Of a stretch of DNA of 64,000 nt, positions 56,077-64,000 are shown one piece after another. Under the pieces are notes generated by a model. It did not search any database, was not told the DNA's origin, and saw only the letters and a program-made list of their open reading frames with translations. The DNA is from Sophora flavescens (Eukaryota > Streptophyta > Magnoliopsida > Fabales > Fabaceae): contig CM061070.1 of assembly GCA_030762895.1 (NCBI GenBank), positions 75,627,804 through 75,691,803 of the forward strand, given 5' to 3'. Within the stretch, counting starts at the first letter, position 1, and each line of letters starts with the position of its first letter. The translations under genes and the position numbers were made by a program.

Positions 56077-59000
56077 TTATGTGAAATTATACACAGCCAA
56101 ACCAACTAAAATGCCTAATAAAGCACCAGCTATGACTTCAACCTCAGTATGACCAATAGATTCCTTCAATGGGAGTAGACCATCAGCAGCCAACTTTGAG
56201 AGTTCTTCTGTATCTGCTGAGAAGCCAGGGGATGGTAGCATCCCATCAGTTTGCCTTACTTTGCTTCCTGATTTAACTAATAGACTGGCATTAAACTGTT
56301 GTGGTTCCAAAGAAGTGGCTTCTTGGGACATAAGAGACTTCTCAATACATTCTACATTTAGGGGTGTTGATAATCCTGGTTGGGAGTTGATCAATCCATC
56401 TCTATCTTTGGAATGTAAAGAGTTGACATGCATCTGGAGCAGCAGAAGTTTGTTCAGTGTCCTAGCATGGATTCCTACTTCTCTTCTTACACCCTGCAAA
56501 TCACAGAAGCCACATTTTCAATTGTTAGCTAAACAGGTCACATTGATACTATAAAAACAACCAAGTTCTACAAATAGGATTGAATAATATTAATATTAAT
56601 ATTAACACATCCACATTTGGCCTAAGTTTCCTCCTGTAACAGACAAATAGCTAATACAAACGTTCTTCCTTCTGGACCTAACTGGCTACAGCCAATGTTT
56701 TGGCTCAGTGAGGATAAAAGTGGGTTTATATTTTAGAACATGCTGGTGCAGAAGGGTCAAACAAAAAATTCAAGATATTTATAATTCTTCACAAGTAAAT
56801 TATAGGGAATGCAATTAACAATGCAAGGTGTGACCAGCAGGTTGGGATTTCTGCAGCATGTGTTCTTTAAGTACAAACATTCAATATATCCCAATGCAAG
56901 TATAAAGGATATGGTTAGAATGTGATCAATAGCCAATGGATAGTTCAGGTTTGTCAACCAGATAGTCCATTAAAGGTTTTTAAGCAGCTAATAATGAAAA
57001 ATCAAACCTTGATTGCAATTAATGGTTGCTAAATGAGTAGAACTAGAACAAAGCTAAAGAATGGAAAGGGATTATCTTTCTTGAAAGCATAAGAAAGTGA
57101 TGACCAGACTACTTGCAGGCTGCATCATATCAAGACTTCAACAGACCCTAATCTGGTGAACCAACCTTTATCCATTATTTGACACCTCAAACAATAAACT
57201 AAAAATAAAGGGCGGCGTCCGGGGAGGGCTTTACCCCCGCATGTAAAAGAGGCTGTTTCTAGGACTTGAGAGTTTTGAAAAACTAATTCAGGCACAGGCT
57301 GACAACAAATAGCAACCCGAAGTGACATCCTTTGCTTATTTTCCTCATAGAACCTAAATCCACTAAATTTCATTTCTCTTTCTATAGGTTAAAAGGTTAA
57401 TGAAGTGCCAAGGTCAAAGCTGGTGAAGCCTATTAAGGAGAATAAGAATTGTCCCCATAGTTTGCACCTGTTTAGGTTTTGGTCCCTATGGTTATCTTTT
57501 TAGGTATTGGTCTAAATTTCTTACCATTATGGTATTGGTCCCTACCATCACATGGGGATTATAATACTGTTAGGTGTAACTACATAATTCATTCCTTTAG
57601 TTTCAACTCATCAAGCTATTGGTTACTATAGTTTCCACGAATTCTGACAGTGTTATACCCACCAAATAAATAATAAGGACCAAAATCTAATCGAATGCAA
57701 ACTATAGAGGTGAATTCCTTGTTTAAACCACAAAAATTACCACAGTTTTGCAAGCTGCAATGAAAATTTAAGCATGCAACAAAAACCACAACTGTTGATA
57801 TACCACCAAAAGAACGGATAAGCATATAGTCCAACTAAACATTCGATGTTCCATTAAATGCAGCCAAAGATAATTACTTGCCTCCACATAATTTAATTAT
57901 TTAAGAGAGAGGAAAGAAAAATGATAAACCTTTCCTATTGTGCAAGCCGGAAACACACTCAAATTTTATTAAATCATGCTCCAAATCCTGGGAATGAACC
58001 CCAAGTAGCCTTGAAACGCACTCTGTTTTAGCTTTTGAGGCGTGTTTAACAGGAATTAAAACAAAAAGAAAGATTAAATATCATAAGAACATTGCATGCT
58101 ACAATGTAACATAAGTTCGGAGATCTCCATTGACCACACATATGATGCCTCCTTATATCATTGGTTTGGCCAGTGGAGACTGCCATAAAAAGAAAGCTAT
58201 CCTTATTTTCTTTTGATTTAAGCCTCCTGAATCAAGTCACAGCATTCAAAGCTGCAACTAGTTCCCTTCAATAGCAATCCCCTGACTGCATACAGGGGTT
58301 ACCATTGTCTTGTTCTATTGCAAATTCTAATAACAACCTTTCTCATAAAACTAATCAAAAGAATAAAGTTTCCCTAACTCCAGACTGAGTAACCCATATG
58401 AACCAGATTTAAAGCATAGTATCAAACTACTACTTCTAGGAAAATATTTTTTTAATCAAATTCTCTCTTTTCAACCTAAAGCAACCACTCTACATTTATA
58501 AGGTCCACCATTTTACTAACTCATTCAGTCATTCCAAAAGTAAAAAAACAAGTTTCAAGCCCAAAGGATAGTGCATAGATTATCAATGATCTTAAATCTA
58601 CCATGGCACAGAAAGTCAAAAGATAAAAGAAGTTTAAGATCAAAATGTTATCGGTAGCTAGTATTCAGTATTGAGCTTTCATAGGAACCCGAGCCCAAGT
58701 GACAAACAATTGTCTCAGAGAACTGTGGTTAAGCATGTATGTATATGTAAGGAGGGGTAAGAAAAGAAAGAAAGAAGAGGGGGAGCTGAGATGGCAAGTT
58801 AGTTATAGGATGGGAGAGGACACACATGAAAGGGGGGGTATAAGAGGTGAGAGTGGGAGGAATGGGCAGTGGGTTGGTTTTCTGATTAGTTTTGGCTCGT
58901 AGCTGGGCAGAGGGAATTCCAAATTCCTCTCCAAGGAGCTTTGCTCTTGGATTACAAGGGAGAACCTCTTGTAATACTTACCCTTTTCTGTAAATAATAT

Positions 59001-60735
59001 ACTTTCTTCAATTTTCATATCTCTGGTTTCTATCAAGATTTGACAACAAGTGACCCAATTGACAAACCTGGGGTGTGACACAACTCACAAGAAGGAATTT
59101 TCATGAAGATTATGTGGTAGCAGCCCCACATGTACAGACCTATATGTATCTTGCTAATTCAGTAGTTAGTTCATCTTATAATATCTTTCAGGTGTATTGG
59201 AATTAGAGTTGGAGTGTTGCGCAGCCAGTCGTTGCAACTATAGTGAATTTTCTCAGTTTTGCCCATGGACATAGGCCTACAGTTCACTGTAGGATGAACC
59301 ACAATAAATTCTTTGTTTTCTCTTCTTATTTTTCACTGCACGTCTGGTTATTACACAAATGTTACATCAACATATGTAGTACCAGAAACATAACATGATT
59401 AACATCTCATATAAATCAAGTAAGAAGCTATAAGTGGAAATTTGAATTAAATTTGTTCTTGTTGAACACCAAAGTAAGAATTCCACAAATAGTTTGGTCA
59501 TTCATTACAGATAATCGCATGGCACAAATAGTTTGATCATTCATTACAGACAATCTCATGGCAACAATACTCAATATCCTAATATATCTTAATTTCAATC
59601 CTGCCTAAGACTCCTCCTTGAAGTTTAAAATAATCTATGGACCACCATGGTCTTTATCAAATATACTTCACAAATTGGGGGTTTATTCTAAGTGCAGTTC
59701 AAATCTAACATGGTTAAAAGGACAAAAGTACATAAAAAAAAAAGATTAACCTGATACAAATGCACAAAGGGGAGGGAAAAAAAATATATTATGTAAAAAG
59801 CACCATATTTGACATAAGAAATAAGAATATCGTACCTGGGCATCATACATAATGAGACCAGCATACACAACTGTAAGACCAAAAATGGGATCCGAGAAGC
59901 CTCTGCATTTTGAAATATACAATCACAAACAACACAAAGAATAATTAACTAAACAAAAAAAAAAAAATTACCACAGACACTCTCTCTTGAAGTTTCAACA
60001 GGATACAGCAAGAATGCCATGAACTAAACACCAAGCAGACAACAAAATTATCTTACCTCTCAAGGCCAAGGAATGTTGCAGTAGCCACTGTTGCCTATCC
60101 ACAGGAAAATGCAAACAACCTTGTGAGATTGAAATTCAAACCCTCCCAATTAGGTGAAAAACAATAATCCAAGTGGCATAGATGAAAATAAAATGAACTG
60201 ATCAAGGGTTATTAGGGCCATACAGAAGAGTGTGATGATGGGAACCCTCCAGCCTGAATAACAGCCTTGATATCAAACTCTTTGCCATACAAAAACACAG
60301 AACTGAAAGGCTTAGAAAGCTGCCCAATCACCACAGAAGCACCAGCTGCAATCAGAACCTTAGAAGAATAGGATCACACAACAGAAAACAAGTGCCAATT
60401 CAGCATACAAAACGAACAAAACAAGAAGCGAGATTCGTTAAAAAAGAGCCAAAAAAATCAAAACTTGAGAGAAACCCAGAATTTGTAGAGGCATCTAAAC
60501 TATAAATCTGAAAATGGGGTACCTTGTTATGAGCAAATTGAGTGATACCATCGAAGAAACCGGCACCAAGAGAGAAAATTCTGAAGGTGGAGGCTTTGGC
60601 CTTTTTAGGAAAATGGAAGGGGAAGTGTTGTTGTTGGTGAAGAAGTGGGTTCCTTTGTTTCAGTGGTTGGTTGAAAACAGAGGGAATATGAGAGGGAGGA
60701 ATGGCACAGAAGCTGGAATGCTGCAACATTATCAT
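56077..60735 (-). CDS. Chloroplast acid phosphatase/vanadium haloperoxidase-related protein (DUF212)
   Basis: Five exons on the minus strand: 60735-60523, 60358-60224, 60094-60057, 59902-59836 and 56493-56077, all with GT-AG borders and consistent phase, giving 289 aa. Start chosen at ATG 60735 (MIMLQHSSFCAIPP); a second ATG lies two codons later. The N-terminus is basic and Ser/Pro-rich (to about residue 55), fitting a plastid transit peptide. The DUF212 domain follows: GAGFFDGITQFAHNK, VVIGQLSKPFSSVF, QAGGFPSSHSSATVATATFLG with the PAP2-like SSHS motif, then VVYAGLIMYDAQGVRREVG and a C-terminal HTEVEVIAGALLGILVG with a membrane-like segment. Related to Arabidopsis At3g61770-type proteins by memory. 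The enzyme activity is not established for this family. The segment between VRREVGIHARTLN and the C-terminal His is long and Ser-rich. No lesions seen. Confidence 0.88.
56494..59835 (-). other. Intron 4 of the DUF212 gene, 3.3 kb
   Basis: By far the largest intron of the gene (the others are 108-164 bp, and intron 3 is 154 bp). No coding exon of the gene was found in it. It probably grew by insertions; a candidate solo LTR lies at 58697-59048. Confidence 0.7.
58697..59048 (+). mobile_element. Possible small copia solo LTR in intron 4
   Basis: About 350 bp beginning TGACAAACAATTG and ending AAGATTTGACA, flanked by CCAAG and ACAAG (four of five bases equal). It has a TATAAGAG at 58838 and a polyadenylation-like region near 58990. 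Weak: no second copy in the window to compare. Confidence 0.3.
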
Positions 60736-60834
60736 GGTATCTTCTTTATCTTGTTCTGCACTACTCTCAGTCAACCATGAAACATGATTAACTGAGGTGC
60801 CTCTGGTACAGTAGATGACGGGATTAAAAACAGG
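60736..60834 (-). promoter_or_regulatory. Remaining proximal promoter/leader of the DUF212 gene
   Basis: Only about 100 bp of unique sequence separate the start codon from the Mutator-like insertion at 60844; no clear TATA box in it. The transcription start or core promoter may therefore lie inside or beyond the insertion. Confidence 0.45.
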
Positions 60835-60974
60835 ATATAACTAGAGCTGTGGTAATTTGACACATCTTACACGACATTTGTTACAGTAATGCAGTGCAGC
60901 ATTATTGTAGAATCACTTTTTTTCTTTTAATTTTGACTTTTTAAAAAAATAAAAATTTTATTTTTAAAAAAATT

Positions 60975-61740
60975 CACTCACCAGATAATTTCACCATATA
61001 TTTATACATACTTAACAAAAAAATTTATTTATCAAAAAAACTCATTCACCAAATATTTGCACATACTTAACCAAAAAAATTATTTATAAAAAGAACACAT
61101 TCACCAAATAATGAACTGAATTCACCAGATATTTATACCCGATTCACCATCTATTTGCACGTACTTAACCAAAAAAATTATTTCTCAAAAAAACATATTC
61201 ACCAGATAATAAACTGAATTCACCAGATATTTACACCTGATTCACCAGATATTTGCACATACTTAAACAAAAAAAAAATTATTTCTCAAAAAAACACATT
61301 CACCAGATAATGAACTGAATTCACCAGATATTTGTACCCGATTCACCAGATATTTACACATACTTAACCAAAAAATTTATTTCTCAAAAAAACACATTCA
61401 CCAGATATTTACATATACTTAATCAAAACATTTATTTATAAAAAAAACACATTCACCAGATAATGAACTGAATTCACCAGATATTTATACCTGATTCACC
61501 ATATATTTGCACATATTTAACCAAAAAATTTATTTCTCAAAAAAACTTATTCACCAGATAATGAACTGAACTCACCAGATATTTATACCGGATTAACCAT
61601 ATATTTGCACATACTTAATCAAAAAAATTATTTCTCAAAAAAAAAACTCATTCACCAGATAATGAACTGAATTCATCAGATATTTGTACCCGATTCACCA
61701 GATATTTACACATACTTAATCAAAAAAATTATTTATAAAA
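60975..61740. repeat. Minisatellite inside the Mutator-like element
   Basis: About eight units of roughly 95-105 bp built from TTCACCAGATAATGAACTGAA, ACCAGATATTTATACC and GCACATACTTAACCAAAAAAATTATTT. Each unit has three ATTCACCAGATA-type words. Units differ by substitutions and A-run lengths; one (about 61390-61440) is shortened. Confidence 0.85.
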
Positions 61741-61757
61741 AAAAATTAAATTTTACA

Positions 61758-61786
61758 GTGCCGCACAGTGCAGCTCAGTGCGGCAC
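61758..61786. other. GC-rich hairpin at right end of the Mutator-like element
   Basis: Perfect 9-bp arms GTGCCGCAC and GTGCGGCAC around an 11-base loop containing GTGCAGC. Confidence 0.75.
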
Positions 61787-61847
61787 ATACAGTGTCGCCG
61801 TATTGATGTCCAAGATGTGTGTCAAATTAACATTTGTAATATAACTA

Positions 61848-62498
61848 ACCTACCATCCCTTTGGGATGAAGTGGATTGGTCGGTAATGGAGTGATTTAGG
61901 ATGGAGGGTGGAATGGTGGAAGTGTCTCATTCTATTGCATTGTTTGAAAGGTACCCCTAACTTTGGAGGATATAAAAATGGGGGGTTTGGATGGTTTTGA
62001 GTGGTTTGTGTTACCATCACAAACCATCCGTGACTCCATTACTTAATAAACTCTCATACAATAGGTTAATATCTTTTAACCACTTCACTCTATTACTAAG
62101 CTTCCCGCTCCATCCTCCCAAACATAGCCTTATGCAATTGAAATATTAGAGAAAAATATATCATAATATTATAACGTTTAAATTTAAATAAAAGTAATTT
62201 TTAAATAATGAATAATAAATTTTGTCTTAGCTGTCAAAAAAAAATTGTCTTATTATTTAGAAATTGTAACCTATAATCAGAAATTTAAAATTTGGAAATA
62301 TTAGAAGTAAAACAATTTAAAAGAGAATATAATTGGGAGGAGGAAAAAAATTAAAAGGAAGGCTTAAAAAAGGAAGTCATTAACAAGATAGGTGATTAAA
62401 ATCAATGTTATTAACTCGGATCGATCATCGACTTGATCAAGGGACTAAGTCAACGAGTCATTGGTTCAACCAGTGACTCATTGATTGTATTAGTTAAA

Positions 62499-62545
<47 letters not shown>

Positions 62546-62810
62546 GAATTACATATATATATCATCTAGTTTGCATTCATGTATGAAAAAGTTGTGTGTG
62601 GTGTGGTGGTCTTATGCGTGCCAATATTTCCGGATGGTATAGGATTCAAAGTCCTAACTCTGAATTTTTTTTTCTTGTTTAATTTTTTTTATATTTGATG
62701 GTGGCTTTTGAGGGAGGCATCAAATCCCTCACTGGTGAGAGAGCAGTAAGACCTGATATAACAGGTAAATATAAACAATAAAGTTTTATTAAAAAATTTA
62801 AATTTAAATC

Positions 62811-62847
<37 letters not shown>

Positions 62848-63019
62848 ATATCCAAACTAATTAAAAATAACATATAACATCGTGCCTTGGACTCTAATGC
62901 TATTTAACTATAAAAAAATTTGCCTTGCTTTATCATTAGCACAAATAAACAAATACTTGAAGTTCAACAGAATCGGTGATGGTGCTTAACTACCTAACAT
63001 ATTTGGTTACACCAGCTAG
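61848..63019. other. Spacer with MITE-like and AT-repeat sequences
   Basis: 61850-62130 has ends CATCCCTTTGGGATGAAGTGG and, on the opposite strand, GGCTATGTTTGGGAGGATGGAG, plus an internal GGATGGTTTTG..AACCATCC inversion; possibly a decayed MITE. 62400-62495 is a relative of the dispersed repeat near 8030. AT microsatellites lie at 62502-62541 and 62813-62845. No gene. Confidence 0.35.
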
Positions 63020-64000
63020 CTAAGTTGCAGTATAGTGTGCAATATTGTACTGCGTTACAACGTAATCTAACTGTACTCTAACTTGCACACTAGTGTTCAA
63101 AGGAGATTGGAAATAAGAGGAACCCGTGGATGCAATAGCCAAACGTTGTCCGTTTCCAACTAGTAGTTGATCAGACTCCTCATAAGACATTGGTTGTTGA
63201 ATATTATGACTATCATAAGTCACACGATGAGAAGCCCCTGAGTCAGGGTGCCAATTACCAGAGAAACCCGAGTTTGTGCTTGTCAGCATGGCTTTTGGTT
63301 GGCCAGAGTGAAGTTTTCTGGTTCCAAGAATTGTTCCAAGAGTTGTTAGAAAGATACTAAGATTGTTGCTGTGGAGGACCATACAATTGTGGAGGTCCAT
63401 AGGAGTTATTTCTGGAAGGAAGAGGTCCATAGGAATTATTTCTTGGAGTGGGAGGGTTGTAATTTTTTTATCAAATTGGTACCAGCACATTGAAGCTTCA
63501 TGTCTATACTTCTTGCAAACCTGACACTGAATGGAGCTCCCGCCGCCAGGTCCTCTGCCTTGGCCACCACAGCCTCTACCACGGTCACCACGGCCTCGAA
63601 AATATTGAGATGAATCAGTTGAGTACAGATGAGTGTTCTGAGTGAGATTTGCATGAGGCATGGGCGAGGAATTAGAAGAAGGCACACTTGCAACATTAAT
63701 AGTGGCCATGGAACTCGACGCATATTGATTATACTTCTCGAGATGAGCTTCTTGAGCCAAAAGTAAGGATTCAAGTTCATCAAGATCGAAAGGTTCATAC
63801 CTAGTATTTGCAAGATTGATGAGAGGATCATCCTCCTCTGGTAAATCTTCAAGAACCACATCTAGTTGTTCTTGATCCGAAACTGGATCACCGACTGAGA
63901 ATATAATGTTCACAATAGCCTTGATTCTTAGGATAAACTCAAAAATGGACCTATCATCCTTTTTTGTATTTCACAACTCTATTCTCAACGATCGCTTGCG
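63020..64000 (-). pseudogene. Ty1/copia gag-protease fragment, runs off window
   Basis: Minus-strand reading: FEFILRIKAIVNIIFSVGDP, EQLDVVLEDLPEEDDPL, then a Gly/Arg-rich stretch, the knuckle CQVCKKYRHEASMC and the protease motif WHPDSGASHRVTYDS followed by DQLLVGNGQRLAIAS. The frame is open from about 63967 to TAG 63022-63020, with a stop further upstream near 63970. After SSYFQSPLNTS the sequence no longer follows copia protease, so the element is broken there and integrase/RT are missing. The 5' part lies beyond the window. Confidence 0.8.

Larger units (their letters stand above)
60844..61838. mobile_element. Mutator-like non-autonomous transposon with internal minisatellite
   Basis: 995 bp flanked by a perfect 9-bp duplication ATATAACTA (60835-60843 and 61839-61847), the length made by Mutator-like transposases. 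The ends are inverted: TAATTTGACACA-TCTT on the left and the same word, slightly expanded (TTAATTTGACACACATCTT), on the minus strand at the right. Each end has a subterminal hairpin: TAATGC..GCATTA (60887-60904) and GTGCCGCAC..GTGCGGCAC (61758-61786). The interior is an AT-rich tandem array and there is no transposase. Confidence 0.72.

Noticed and set aside
58699..58902. 67-codon ORF in intron 4
   Set aside because: Purine-rich low complexity, lies in the candidate solo LTR, no domain.
60514..60780. 88-codon plus-strand ORF
   Set aside because: Antisense shadow of exon 1 of the DUF212 gene, whose frame and splice sites are well supported.
60975..61740. CRISPR-like repeat array
   Set aside because: Units are contiguous and AT-rich with no unique spacers; this is a minisatellite in a plant transposon.
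62433..62873. Two ORFs with Ile-Tyr repeats
   Set aside because: They are translations of AT microsatellites.

Overview
This is plant nuclear DNA, most likely from a eudicot: multi-exon genes with GT-AG introns, AT-rich spacers, and Ty3/gypsy (Athila-like, Tekay/Del-like) and Ty1/copia (Tork-like, SIRE-like) retrotransposons, a CACTA transposon, a LINE, a tRNA-derived SINE and a Cassandra LTR. SIRE-like copia elements and a PM41-like seed protein would suit a legume, but I cannot fix the family from sequence alone. Over 70% of the window is transposon; only two genes look intact.

Layout. 1-3109 is the right end of a CACTA-type transposon that extends beyond the window. It is full of inverted ACGTCAGTT/AACTGACGT motifs and carries two copies of a TATA box plus 32-codon mini-ORF. 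3118-6535 (minus) is a decayed sterol C-24 methyltransferase (SMT1-like) gene of at least 12 exons, whose 3' end is cut by the CACTA element. 6536-8849 is spacer with one SINE.

8855-31300 is a nested gypsy tower flanked by the 5-bp duplication AATTG. The host is a minus-strand Tekay/Del-like element with 3.4-kb LTRs and only a broken gag inside. Its left LTR holds a 10.3-kb Athila-like element (10640-20932, duplication TTAAC). Its right LTR holds a solo LTR of a related family (25658-28995, duplication ACGTC). Each LTR keeps the empty site for the insertion found in the other.

31306-35584 holds a SIRE-like solo LTR and a Cassandra solo LTR with its 5S-like segment. 35585-54480 is a minus-strand LINE relic split by a 17-kb copia tower: a Tork-like element (36584-53592) that is itself split by a SIRE-like element (38973-50498, duplication GGTGT). 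The SIRE-like element carries an extra env-position ORF with its own TATA box and leader.

54481-62000 is the gene-bearing part: a small seed-maturation/LEA-like gene with an ABRE (55052-55288, minus) and a five-exon chloroplast PAP2/haloperoxidase-related DUF212 gene (56077-60735, minus). The promoter of the latter holds a Mutator-like non-autonomous element with a 9-bp target duplication and an internal minisatellite (60844-61838). The window ends in a minus-strand copia gag fragment.

No operon-like cooperation is expected. The main story is successive insertions into genes and elements, with decay in which many premature stops fit C-to-T (or G-to-A) transitions, as expected of methylated heterochromatin. 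I saw no CRISPR array, prokaryotic operon or complete novel enzymatic system. The most unusual structures are the palindrome arrays in the Athila-like element, the internal promoter in the SIRE-like element, the CACTA mini-ORF pair and the minisatellite-bearing promoter insertion.
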